From positions 868,001 through 932,000 of the forward strand of contig OY969922.1 in NCBI GenBank assembly GCA_963704595.1: a stretch of DNA of 64,000 nucleotides. Direction: 5' to 3'. Positions 45,181 to 56,271 of this stretch are shown here, piece after piece. The notes under the pieces are model-generated. The model saw nothing but the letters and a program-made list of their open reading frames with translations, had not been told where the DNA came from and ran no database searches. How positions within the stretch are numbered: position 1 is the first letter of the stretch; every line of letters begins with the position of its first letter. A program made the translations under genes and the position numbers. The stretch is from Acuticoccus sp963704595. Its GTDB lineage: Bacteria; Pseudomonadota; Alphaproteobacteria; Rhizobiales; Amorphaceae.

Positions 45181-45955
45181 TGCGCCGCGCGCTCGCCCTC
45201 TGCCTCGCGCTGGCGGCGGCCCCTGCTGCGGCGGATGACTGCTTTGCGCCCTCGAAGCCGGCGTGGTCGCCTCCAGCGACGGTTACGCCTCGGTGACGCT
45301 GGAGGACGGGCGCGAGGTGCGGCTTGCCGGCATCGTGCCCGCCGCCGCGACCGGTGGAGCGGACCCTCTCCCCGGCCTCGACCTAGCCGCGCTGGCGGGC
45401 GCGAAGGTCGGCGTGAGGGCGGTCGCGGGGGGCGGCGAGGGCGATCGTTACGGGCGGATCACGGGCGATATTGTCCCAGAAGACACAGGCGCAAGCCTTC
45501 TTGAACGGGTGCTCCGCGAGGGCCTTGCACTCGTTGATGCCACTGATATGTCGGAAGCGTGTCTCGAAGTCCTCTTCACGGCGGAGCGCGCAGCGGAACA
45601 GGCGCGGCGCGGGTTCTGGGCGCGGCCGGACGGGGTTCGATCCGCAGCCGATCCGCGCCTTGCCGACGCGGCCGGCGCCTATGCGCTGGTCAGCGGAACC
45701 GTGAGGAGCGTCGGCGAGACAAGGGGCGCGGTCTATCTGAATTTCGGCGAGAGCTATCAGACGGATTTCACCGCGCTCGTCCGGCGGAGCGACGCCAAGA
45801 GTTGGGACAGCGAACTTGCCGCCCTGGCGGGAGTGCGGGTCCGCGTAAGAGGTGTGTTGGAGGCGTGGAACGGCGGTTTGATCCGGCTGGAGCATCCACG
45901 GCAGGTCGAGCGGCTGAACGCCGCCCGCGCCCCGCGCAGCAGCTCCGTGCCCTGA
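45180..45955 (+). CDS. Thermonuclease-like (SNase-fold) exported protein (frame broken)
   Basis: A signal peptide (RRALALCLALAAAPAAADDC) starts at ATG 45180, one base inside the stop of the preceding gene. The mature part continues in the next frame from about 45255 (EAGVVASSDGYASVTLEDGREVRLAGIVP). Unlike the other breaks in this window, this one needs one base added, at CCC 45249-45251. The core shows a staphylococcal-nuclease-type pattern, with YGRITGDI and LVREGLA-like VLREGLALVD, and an RRGFWARP end. The classical catalytic Arg/Glu set is incomplete by eye. It is therefore an SNase-fold protein whose nuclease activity is doubtful. It overlaps the M48 protease start (TGATG). Confidence 0.75.
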
Positions 45956-47400
45956 TGAAGCGGGGACTTCCGGTCCTCCTCGTTGGCCTTCTGGCCGCCT
46001 CCTGCGGCGGGGCGATCAGCGATTCGCCCGTCATCGCGACCGCGGTGCCGCGCCAGCCCGCGCCCGTGGTCTCCGCTCCGATCCGCCCGCCGCGCTCCAA
46101 GGAGCACGAGAAGCTGATCGCCAGCTACGGCGGCATCTACAACAACCCCAAGATCGAGCGCGAGGTCGCCTCGCTCGTCGGCCGGCTGGTCGACGCGTCC
46201 GACAGCCCCAACCAGTCGATCCGCGTCACCATCCTCAACGCCCCGGCGATCAACGCCTTCGCGCTGCCCTCGGGCGACCTCTACATCACCCGCGGCCTCA
46301 TCACCCTCGCCAACGACGAGAGCGAGCTTGCCGCGGTCATCGCGCACGAGCTGGCGCACGTGACCGCCGATCACGCTCGCCAGCGCCAGCGGCAGGCCCG
46401 TGCCGTCGCGCTCGCCCGCCGGGTGAGCGATGTGGTGGACGACCCCGAAATCCGCTCCGAGACCCGCGAGACGGCCGACGTGAGCCTTGCCGCCTTCAGC
46501 CAGCGGCAGGAGTTCCAGGCCGACGAGATCGGCGTGCAGACGCTGGCGAAGGCGGGGTTCGACCCGTTCGCCGCCGCCCGCTTCCTCGGCGCCATGGCCC
46601 GCTACGCCGAACTGCCGGCGATGAATGCCGCCAGTGCCACGCGGCCGAGCTTCCTGTCCTCGCATCCGTCCACCCCGGAGCGGGTCGAGAATGCCAAGCG
46701 TGCGGCGCGCGCCTTCGCGGCGCCCGGCATCGGCCTCGTCGAGCGCGAGGGCTACCTCGAAAGTCTCGACGGCGCGCTGTTCGGCGACGACCCGCGCGAG
46801 GGCTACGTCCGGGGCCGCGAGTTCGCGCACTCCGAGCTCGGCATCGCCTTCACCGTGCCGCAGGGCTATGTCCTCAAGAATACCTCCGCCGCGGTCCTCG
46901 CGACCGACGGGCAGCACACCGCGATCCGTTTCGACGCGGTGTCCGTCCCGCAGGACGAAGACCTTGGCGATTACCTGCGCTCAGGCTGGGTGAAGGGGCT
47001 GATCACGGATTCGGTGCGGCCGAGCACCCTGGGCGGAATGCCGGTCTCGATCGCGTCTGCACTGGTGGACGGCTGGTCGTTCCGCATTGCGGTGGTGCGC
47101 GGGCCGGAGCGGGTCTACCGCTTCATCTTCGCCTCGTCCGAGCCCGCTTCGGCCTACGAGGATGCCTTCCGCCGCACGCTCGCCTCGTTCCGGGTGCTGA
47201 CCCCCTCGCAGCGCGCCGCGATGCGCCCGCTGACGCTCCAGGTGGTCCCGACCCAGCCGACCGACACGATCGCCGACCTCTCGGCCCGGATGCGCGGCGT
47301 CGACGACGAGATGAAGCGCCCGCTGTTCGAGACGCTGAACGGCATCGACGCGGAGAACCCGCTGATGCCGGGGCAGCTCGTCAAGATCGTCGTCGACTGA
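45955..47400 (+). CDS. M48-family zinc metalloprotease lipoprotein with C-terminal domain
   Basis: A 481-residue protein. The N-terminal LLAASCGG is a lipobox, so it should be a lipoprotein of the periplasm. The protease domain carries the zinc motif HELAH near residue 131 and the third ligand in QEFQADEIG near 185. A second domain follows (about 280-420; AFTVPQGYVLKNTSAAVLATDG). The C-terminus (about 430-481) has a degenerate LysM-like look (NGIDAENPLMPGQLVKIVV). This layout resembles BepA/YfgC-like proteins that look after outer-membrane assembly. It is followed by a bidirectional terminator. Confidence 0.9.
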   Translation: MKRGLPVLLVGLLAASCGGAISDSPVIATAVPRQPAPVVSAPIRPPRSKEHEKLIASYGGIYNNPKIEREVASLVGRLVDASDSPNQSIRVTILNAPAINAFALPSGDLYITRGLITLANDESELAAVIAHELAHVTADHARQRQRQARAVALARRVSDVVDDPEIRSETRETADVSLAAFSQRQEFQADEIGVQTLAKAGFDPFAAARFLGAMARYAELPAMNAASATRPSFLSSHPSTPERVENAKRAARAFAAPGIGLVEREGYLESLDGALFGDDPREGYVRGREFAHSELGIAFTVPQGYVLKNTSAAVLATDGQHTAIRFDAVSVPQDEDLGDYLRSGWVKGLITDSVRPSTLGGMPVSIASALVDGWSFRIAVVRGPERVYRFIFASSEPASAYEDAFRRTLASFRVLTPSQRAAMRPLTLQVVPTQPTDTIADLSARMRGVDDEMKRPLFETLNGIDAENPLMPGQLVKIVVD

Positions 47401-47420
47401 GCGACCCGCCAGACACAAAA

Positions 47421-47447
47421 AAAGCCGGCTCCCAGAGCCGGCTTTTT
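47421..47447. terminator. Bidirectional intrinsic terminator between M48 protease and argG
   Basis: A 10-bp stem (AAAGCCGGCT / AGCCGGCTTT) with a 5-base loop is flanked by an A-run on the left and a T-run on the right. It can therefore end transcription of both the plus-strand protease gene and the minus-strand argG. Confidence 0.9.
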
Positions 47448-47475
47448 CGTGTCTGACCCGTGAGGGGCGGGTGCC

Positions 47476-48694
<1,219 letters not shown>

Positions 48695-48816
48695 TTGGGT
48701 CCAGTCCGGAGATTAGGCGCCTGCGGTTTAGAACGCCGCAGGCGCTTCTTCAAGGGAGCCGCCGCGATGGCTGCCGGCCGCGCGCGACCTTGAACGGCGC
48801 GCTGGAATGCATAGAA

Positions 48817-48829
48817 TGGAATTATTCCA
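48817..48829 (+). promoter_or_regulatory. Irr-box-like palindrome upstream of mbfA
   Basis: TGGAATTATTCCA is a perfect 6-1-6 inverted repeat inside an AT-rich patch (48811-48835) that stands out against the local GC content. It lies 17 bases before the mbfA GTG and would overlap the promoter. In Rhizobiales, mbfA genes are repressed by the iron regulator Irr through such an element. The assignment is inference from position and symmetry. Confidence 0.5.
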
Positions 48830-48846
48830 ATTAAAGGAGACGCGCT

Positions 48847-49824
<978 letters not shown>

Positions 49825-49843
49825 CGGCGGCGCCCGAACGGCC

Positions 49844-50748
49844 TCAGCGGCGGACGAGGATCAGCCGCGCCAGCGAGTTGTAGCCGTGCTTGAAGGCGAA
49901 GCGCGAGCGGCGGAGATAGCGCTCGAAGAAGGTGTACTTCTCCTCGTCCCACCGGCTGGTCGACCTCGTCCTTCACGGCGCGCAGGTTCGCGATCCATTC
50001 CGTCAGCGTGTCGGCATACTCGTCGGGGTCGTTCTCGAGGTAGGCGAGGCGGAAGGTGCCGTGGGATGCCGCGACGATTTCCTCGATGAACGGGATGTCC
50101 GACTGCGGGAACACCGTCTGCGGAATGAGCTCCTTCGACTTGTCGAAGTCGACGTTGTTCCAGACGATCGTCTGGAGCGAGAAGCGGGCGCCGGGCGTCG
50201 TCATCGCGGCGATCCGCTCGAAGAAGATGCGGTAGATGTCGATCTTCTGCGCGCGGCTCATCTGCGGCCGCGCGAAATGCTCGAACGCGCCGATGGAGAC
50301 GACCGCCTGGAACGGGACGCGCGCCTCGTAGGCGAACACGTCGCGCAGCTCCACCTCGACGCCCGGCGTTCCCTTCGCGGCGATGTGGTCGTGCTGGTCC
50401 TGGCTGAGCGTCAGCCCGATGGCGGTGGCGTGCGGGTCGCGCTCGATCTGTGCGGCGAGGACGGCGCCCCAGCCGCAGCCGACGTCGAGCAGCCGGCCGC
50501 CGGGCGGGAGGGCCGCCGCGTCGAGGTGGTGGGCGATCTTGGCGCGCTGGGCTGCTGCAAGGCTTTCGGCGCGCGGGCGTGCGGCCGAGCGGGTCTTCCC
50601 AGCGGGCGCTGGAATAGGACAGCGTGTCGTCCAGCCAGAGCGAGAAAAATGCGGTGTCGTTGTCGTAATGATACTGGATCGCCTGTTCCGCGGTCATCGT
50701 CTGTGCGGCCGCGGTGTCGATCGGCTTGAAACGGGCAGGTCTCGTCAT
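49844..50748 (-). CDS. Cyclopropane-fatty-acyl-phospholipid synthase-family methyltransferase (two frame breaks)
   Basis: The repaired protein is about 300 residues. The N-terminal QYHYDNDTAFFSLWLDDTLSYSSARWED matches CFA synthase; the SAM motif is RLLDVGCGWGAVLA in the second segment, and SIGAFEHFARPQ with PQTVFPQSDIPFI are family blocks. The end reads RWDEEKYTFFERYLRRSRFAFKHGYNS in the third segment. Breaks lie near 50568-50578 and near 49953-49956, each an extra base. The protein is shorter than E. coli Cfa (about 380), lacking its N-terminal domain, so it could also be a mycolic-acid-type or small-molecule C-methyltransferase. Confidence 0.8.
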
Positions 50749-50896
50749 CGTATGCTCCAACACGCGCGGCATGACGCCGCGCAGTACCGGTGGTGGTATG
50801 GCCCTCGTTAATCGGTTGCAGCTTGCAACGCGAGGGTCGGCTGATGCCAGATGCCACAGCCGATTGCATGAGTCAGGCCGGAAGAAGGAGCGGGGG

Positions 50897-51505
50897 ATGC
50901 CCCACTTTATCGAGACCATTGAAGAGCTGGAGAGCCACTACGGCACGCCGAAGGGCGCGGCGGTGATGAAGGTCTCGACCCGCATCACGCCCGAGTACGG
51001 GGCGATGATCGAGGCGTCTCCGTTCTGCGCGCTCGCCAGCGTCGGCCCCGAGGGGCTCGACTGTTCGCCCCGCGGCGACGATGGCCCGGTGGTGATCATC
51101 GAGGACGAGAAGACGCTGATCATGCCGGACCGGATGGGCAACAACCGGATCGACACGCTGCGCAACATCGTCCGCGACCCGCGCGTCGCGCTGATGTTCC
51201 TGATCCCGGGCTCCGGCGTCGTCATGCGCGTGATCGGCGACGCACGGATCACCGCCGACGAGGACGTCTGCGCCCGCTACGCGCGGGACGGCAAGGCGCC
51301 GCGCACGGTGATGGTGGTCACGGTCGGCGAGGTCTATTTCCAGTGCACGAAGTCGGTGGTCCGCTCCGGGCTGTGGGAAGGGCGCGAGCTTGCGCCGGGG
51401 CTGCCGTCGATGGGCGCGCTGGTGGAAAGCGCGACGAAAAAGGAGATCGACGCGGCAAGCTTCGATGCAAGCTGGCCGGAGCAGGCGAAAGCGACCCTCT
51501 GGTGA
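50897..51505 (+). CDS. Pyridoxamine 5'-phosphate oxidase-family FMN-binding protein
   Basis: A 202-residue split-barrel flavoprotein of the MSMEG_1061-like PPOX subgroup. FCALASVGPEGLDCSPRGD near residue 45 and IMPDRMGNNRIDTLRNIVRDPRVALMFLIPGSG near residues 75-110 are the FMN-binding parts, and VYFQCTKSVVRSGLW is the typical C-terminal block. Members reduce quinones, F420-like cofactors or unknown substrates; true PdxH is ruled out by the missing PLP-binding residues. ATG 50897 follows GAAGGAG. It is divergent from the CFA-type gene. Confidence 0.85.
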   Translation: MPHFIETIEELESHYGTPKGAAVMKVSTRITPEYGAMIEASPFCALASVGPEGLDCSPRGDDGPVVIIEDEKTLIMPDRMGNNRIDTLRNIVRDPRVALMFLIPGSGVVMRVIGDARITADEDVCARYARDGKAPRTVMVVTVGEVYFQCTKSVVRSGLWEGRELAPGLPSMGALVESATKKEIDAASFDASWPEQAKATLW

Positions 51506-51627
51506 GCAATTTCTGCCCCGGTTCGGTGCGGCGATGAAAGGGCCATGGTGCGGCGCGGGATCGCGGCTGTGAAGGACGCAAAGTCAAGTCCTTGTTCGCG
51601 CAATCGACGCTGCCCATAATCGCATCC

Positions 51628-52263
51628 ATGGATTTGTCGTCGAAGGATTATGACCGGATCAGGGCCTCCCGCCGCCGTGGGCGCGGGGGCGGCCGTGACA
51701 CGTCCGGCGGCGGAGCGGCCGTGCTGCAGCGCGAATGCGCGTGGGAAGGCTGCAACGAGAAGGCGGAGTACCGCGCACCGAAGGGGAGGGGCCACGAGGG
51801 CCAGTTCTTCCACTTCTGCCTCGACCACGTGCGCGAGTACAACAAGAGCTACAACTACTTCGAGGGCATGACCGACGACGACGTGATCGCCTACCAGCGC
51901 GATTCACTCACCGGCCATCGCCCGACCTCGCCGATCGGCGTGCGCGGCCGCGGCCGCAAGGCGCGCGCCAGCAAGGCGTCGTGGAGCAGCGCGTACGAGG
52001 ACCCGTTCGGCCTGTTCGGCGAGGATTCCGGCAGGCCCCGCGCGCCGCAGCCAGAGCGCCGCAGGGTCAGCACGGTGGAGCGAAATGCCTTGGATATCCT
52101 CGGTCTGGACGAGGATGCGTCGAAAGAGGCGATCAAGGCGCGCTACAAAACCCTTGTAAAACGTCACCATCCTGACGCAAACCATGGGGACCGCAGCTCG
52201 GAGGATCGTCTCCGCAGTGTCATCAACGCCTACAATGTACTGCGGCGCAACGGATATTGCTGA
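51628..52263 (+). CDS. J-domain protein with C-terminal J domain, upstream of cobS
   Basis: A 211-residue protein. The J domain is at the C-terminus (about residues 150-211; ALDILGLDEDASKEAIKARYKTLVKRHHPDAN), with the HPD needed to stimulate DnaK. The N-terminal half has a W-x-x-C ... C-L-D-H pattern (CAWEGCNEKAEYRAPKG ... FFHFCLDHVREYN) that may bind a metal. It sits just before cobS, an order preserved widely in Hyphomicrobiales. It probably recruits DnaK to a specific client. A link to cobaltochelatase is suggested only by gene order. Confidence 0.88.
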   Translation: MDLSSKDYDRIRASRRRGRGGGRDTSGGGAAVLQRECAWEGCNEKAEYRAPKGRGHEGQFFHFCLDHVREYNKSYNYFEGMTDDDVIAYQRDSLTGHRPTSPIGVRGRGRKARASKASWSSAYEDPFGLFGEDSGRPRAPQPERRRVSTVERNALDILGLDEDASKEAIKARYKTLVKRHHPDANHGDRSSEDRLRSVINAYNVLRRNGYC

Positions 52264-52316
52264 AGCCTCCCCGCTCCGCACCGCCCCGCCCGCGACTGAC
52301 TTCGAGGACGCACGAC

Positions 52317-53300
52317 ATGGCCGAGACGCTCGCCGCGTCGCAACGCACGCCGGACATCAAGCTGTCGGCTCGCCAGACCTTCAACATCGACAGTGACATG
52401 GAAATCCCGGCGTTCGCCGAGACGTCCGAGCACGTGCCGGATCTTGACCCCTCCTACGTGTTCGATCCGCCCACCACCAAGGCGATCCTCGCGGGGTTCA
52501 AGTACAACCGCCGCGTGATGATCTCGGGCTACCACGGCACCGGCAAGTCGACCCACATCGAGCAGGTGGCCGCCCGGCTCAACTGGCCGTGCGTGCGCGT
52601 CAACCTCGACAGCCACATCAGCCGCATCGACCTCGTCGGCAAGGATGCCATCGTCGTGCGCGACGGGCACCAGGTGACCGAGTTCCGCGACGGCATCCTG
52701 CCCTGGGCGCTCCAGACCAACACCGCGCTGGTGTTCGACGAGTACGACGCCGGCCGGCCGGACGTGATGTTCGTGATCCAGCGCGTGCTGGAGGTCTCGG
52801 GCCGCCTCACGCTGCTCGACCAGAACCGCGTGATCCGCCCGCACGAGTCGTTCCGCCTGTTCGCGACGGCCAACACGGTCGGCCTCGGCGACACGTCGGG
52901 CCTCTATCATGGCACCCAGCAGATCAACCAGGGCCAGATGGACCGCTGGTCGATCGTGTCGACGCTCAACTACCTGCCGCTCGACGTCGAGTGCGAGATC
53001 GTCCTGTCCAAGGCCGACACCTACAACACCGACGAGGGCCGCCAGACCATCACCAAGATGGTCAAGGTCGCCGAGATGACCCGCAACGCGTTCATCAACG
53101 GGGACCTTTCCACCGTGATGAGCCCGCGTACGGTCATCACCTGGGCGCAGAACGCGGAGATCTTCGAGGACGTGGCGTTCGCCTTCGAGGTGACGTTCCT
53201 CAACAAGTGCGACGAGACCGAGCGGGCCATCGTCGCCGAGTTCTACCAGCGCTCGTTCGGCAAGGACCTGAAGGCCGCTTCGCCGAGTCTCACCAACTGA
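52317..53300 (+). CDS. cobS: Cobaltochelatase subunit CobS
   Basis: CobS is the AAA+ ATPase subunit of the aerobic CobN-CobS-CobT chelatase that inserts Co2+ into hydrogenobyrinic acid a,c-diamide. The 327-residue protein has Walker A GYHGTGKST near residue 75, Walker B ALVFDEYDAG near 140, and the sensor region RLFATANTVGLGD near 185. It starts 53 bases after the J-domain gene and is followed by cobT after 13 bases. CobN is elsewhere. Confidence 0.96.
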   Translation: MAETLAASQRTPDIKLSARQTFNIDSDMEIPAFAETSEHVPDLDPSYVFDPPTTKAILAGFKYNRRVMISGYHGTGKSTHIEQVAARLNWPCVRVNLDSHISRIDLVGKDAIVVRDGHQVTEFRDGILPWALQTNTALVFDEYDAGRPDVMFVIQRVLEVSGRLTLLDQNRVIRPHESFRLFATANTVGLGDTSGLYHGTQQINQGQMDRWSIVSTLNYLPLDVECEIVLSKADTYNTDEGRQTITKMVKVAEMTRNAFINGDLSTVMSPRTVITWAQNAEIFEDVAFAFEVTFLNKCDETERAIVAEFYQRSFGKDLKAASPSLTN

Positions 53301-53313
53301 ACCGAGGGCGCTG

Positions 53314-55215
53314 ATGGCCGGAGCCGGAGACAACTCACGCAAGAACGCGCCGGCGGACACCCGGCACGACACGTTCCGCACCGCGGTGGCGGGGACGATG
53401 CGTGCCATCTCCGGCAACCCCGACCTCGAGGTCACCTACTCGAGCGACAAGCCGGCGCTGATCGGCGACAAGGCGCGGCTGCCCGAGCCGCCGCGCCGCC
53501 TCACCGCCCGCGACGTTGCCGTCACCCGCGGCATCGGCGATTCCATGGCGCTGAAGCTCGCCTCCCACGACGCGTCGATCCACACCAAATACGCGCCGCA
53601 GGGGGCCGACGCCCGCGCGGTGTTCGACGCGGTGGAGACCGCCCGCTGCGATGCGCTGGGCGCGCAGGCGATGGCGGGCGTCGCGACCAACCTCACCGCC
53701 ATGCTGGAAGACCGCTACTTCCGCGGCAACTACCACGAGATCACCGACAAGGCCGACGCGCCGATCTCCGACGCGCTGGCGCTGCTGGTGCGCGAGAAGC
53801 TGACCGGCGCCCCGCCGCCCGACAGCGCCCGCACCCTGGTCGACCTGTGGCGCCCGTGGCTGGAAGAGCGCTGCGGCAAGAACCTTGAAAACCTGCCCGA
53901 CCGGATGGCCGACCAGACCGGCTTCGCCACCGCCACGCGCGACATTCTGGCCGCGCTCGACATGGCCGAGGAGCTCAGCCAGGAGGCCAGCGAAAGCGAC
54001 GACCAGTCCGAGGGCGAGAACAACGCGGACAACCCGGACGAGGCAGATGCCGACGTCAGCGAGGACGATGCCGGCGAGGACTCCGCCCCGCAGGAATCGG
54101 ACCGCTCGGGCGAGGACGACAGCGCGCAGGAAATGGACGAGGCGTCCAACACCGCCGAGGACATGCGCGAGGACGAGATGGGCGACGCCGAGGAGGCGAT
54201 GGACGGCGTGCGCGTCGACGACGTCGACCCTCGCGCGCTGCCCGGCGTCGACTACCGCGTCTACACCCGCCAGTTCGACGAGACGGTGACCGCCGAGGAG
54301 CTGTGCGACACCGCCGAGCTCGACCGCCTGCGCGCCGCTCTCGACCGCCAGCTCAGCAACCTGCAGGGCGCCGTCGCCCGGCTCGCCAACCGCCTCCAGC
54401 GCCGCCTGATGGCGCAGCAGAACCGCTCCTGGGAGTTCGACCAGGAGGAGGGCGTGCTCGACACCGCGCGCCTGACGCGCATCGTGATCGACCCGATGCA
54501 GCCGCTCGCCTTCAAGGTGGAGCGGGAGAGCGATTTCCGCGACACGGTGGTGACGCTGCTCCTCGACAATTCGGGGTCCATGCGCGGCCGGCCGATCTCG
54601 GTCGCCGCCACCTGCGCCGACATCCTGGCCCGCACGCTGGAGCGCTGCCACGTCAAGGTCGAGATCCTCGGCTTCACCACGCGCGCGTGGAAGGGCGGCG
54701 CCTCGCGCGACCACTGGCTCCAGCACGGCAAGAAGCCGGCGCCCGGCCGCCTCAACGACCTGCGCCACATCATCTACAAGGCCGCCGACGCGCCGTGGCG
54801 CCGGGCCCGCCGCAACCTCGGCCTGATGATGCGCGAGGGGCTGCTGAAGGAGAACATCGACGGCGAGGCGCTGCAGTGGGCGCACGACCGGCTGATGTGC
54901 CGCCCCGAGCAGCGCCGCATCCTGATGATGATCTCCGACGGCGCCCCGGTCGACGATTCCACCCTGTCGGTCAACGCCGGCAACTACCTCGAGAAGCACC
55001 TGCGCGGCGTCATCGCGGAGATCGAGAACAACTCGCCGGTGGAACTGATCGCGATCGGCATCGGCCACGACGTGACGCGCTACTACCGCCGCGCCGTCAC
55101 CATCGTGGACGCGGAGGAACTGGCCGGCGCGATGGTCGACCAGCTCGCCGACCTCTTCGAGGACAAGGTGGAGAAGACGCGCGTGCGCGGCCGCTCACGG
55201 CGCCGCGCGGCTTGA
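53314..55215 (+). CDS. cobT: Cobaltochelatase subunit CobT
   Basis: CobT forms a chaperone-like complex with CobS in cobalt insertion. The 633-residue protein has an N-terminal helical part (about 1-210), a highly acidic linker (about 215-310, dominated by Asp/Glu/Ser) and a C-terminal von Willebrand factor A domain with the MIDAS motif LLLDNSGSMRG near residue 413 and ILMMISDGAPVD near 540. All expected features are present. The gene overlaps the next coding start by three bases (TTGA). Confidence 0.96.
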   Translation: MAGAGDNSRKNAPADTRHDTFRTAVAGTMRAISGNPDLEVTYSSDKPALIGDKARLPEPPRRLTARDVAVTRGIGDSMALKLASHDASIHTKYAPQGADARAVFDAVETARCDALGAQAMAGVATNLTAMLEDRYFRGNYHEITDKADAPISDALALLVREKLTGAPPPDSARTLVDLWRPWLEERCGKNLENLPDRMADQTGFATATRDILAALDMAEELSQEASESDDQSEGENNADNPDEADADVSEDDAGEDSAPQESDRSGEDDSAQEMDEASNTAEDMREDEMGDAEEAMDGVRVDDVDPRALPGVDYRVYTRQFDETVTAEELCDTAELDRLRAALDRQLSNLQGAVARLANRLQRRLMAQQNRSWEFDQEEGVLDTARLTRIVIDPMQPLAFKVERESDFRDTVVTLLLDNSGSMRGRPISVAATCADILARTLERCHVKVEILGFTTRAWKGGASRDHWLQHGKKPAPGRLNDLRHIIYKAADAPWRRARRNLGLMMREGLLKENIDGEALQWAHDRLMCRPEQRRILMMISDGAPVDDSTLSVNAGNYLEKHLRGVIAEIENNSPVELIAIGIGHDVTRYYRRAVTIVDAEELAGAMVDQLADLFEDKVEKTRVRGRSRRRAA

Positions 55216-56193
55216 GGCGCCCGCACCTGCGCCACGCGGCAGCGGCGGCGCTCGCACTTCTCCTCTCCGCGGCAGGGGCGGCGGCGGCGCCGGTCGACCT
55301 CTACCAGCACGAGATCGTCCGCTTCGGCCCGTTCGACCCGGCCGACCGGCTCGCCTTCCGTGGCGGCCTCGTTCTGCGCGGGCCGAAGAATTTCGGCGGC
55401 CTCTCTGGCCTGCTGGTGGACGGCGAGCGCTTTCTGGCCGCGACCGATACCGGCCACTTCGTCTCCGGGCGCATGACCCTGGACGGCAAGCGTCTCACTG
55501 GCGTCGCGGACACCGCCATCGTGCCCCGGCGCGACCTTGCGGGCGAGGCGTTCACCTCCAAGGCACCGGCCGATGCCGAGGCGCTCGCGCTCGCGGACGG
55601 CAAGGTGCTCGTCGTCGTCGAGCAGGCGCGCCAGCTCCTCGCCTACGATGCCGACGGGATCGACGTCGCCGACGCCGCGCCCCGCACGATGCCGCTCGCC
55701 GGACGCGGCCCGGAAGGCCGGCCGCAACGGCATGGAGGCGCTGGCGACGCTCCCGGACGGCTCGGCTGTCCTGATCGCCGAGAAGGGCGCACGGGGGGCG
55801 GACACCATCCCCGCGTTCCACCTTCCCTCCGGCAAGGCGTTCCAGATCCGCCGGCACGGTGACTTTGCGATCACCGGCGCCGACGCGCTGCCGGGCGGCG
55901 ACCTTCTCCTCATCGAGCGGCGCTACGGCGGCGGCATCGACGTCGGCATGCAGGTTCGCCGGATCGGCGCGGATGCCCTGAACGAGGGCGTGGCGGACGG
56001 GCCGGTGCTGATCAACGCGGGTTTCTCGTCCGAGATCGACAACATGGAGGCGATCGCCGCCGAGGTGGTCGACGGCGAGATCGTCCTCACGCTCCTTTCC
56101 GACGACAACCACAAATTCTTCCAGCGCACGCTGATGCTGCGCTTTGCGGTGGCCGACCCGCTGCCGCGCCCCAATCCGCTCCGCACCAGCTGA
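55212..56193 (+). CDS. Phytase-esterase-like exported protein (frame broken)
   Basis: A signal peptide (HAAAAALALLLSAAGAAAA) starts at TTG 55212, overlapping the cobT stop. The body resembles the 'esterase-like activity of phytase' family: FGGLSGLLVDGERFLAATDTGHFVSG, then DAEALALADGKVLVVVEQ, and in the second frame NGMEALATLPDGSAVLIAEKGA and GDLLLIERRYGG near the end. An extra base at about 55700-55725 breaks the frame in a GC-rich run. Repaired length is about 326 residues. The family is a beta-propeller of poorly known activity. Its position right after cobT is common in relatives, with no proven link to B12. Confidence 0.8.
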
Positions 56194-56271
56194 CCCGCCC
56201 AGCCCGGCGCAAGCTCCGCTCCGCAAAATGAGGCTCGTGCGCCGCATGGCGCTCTGCCGAACGGAGGGGCG

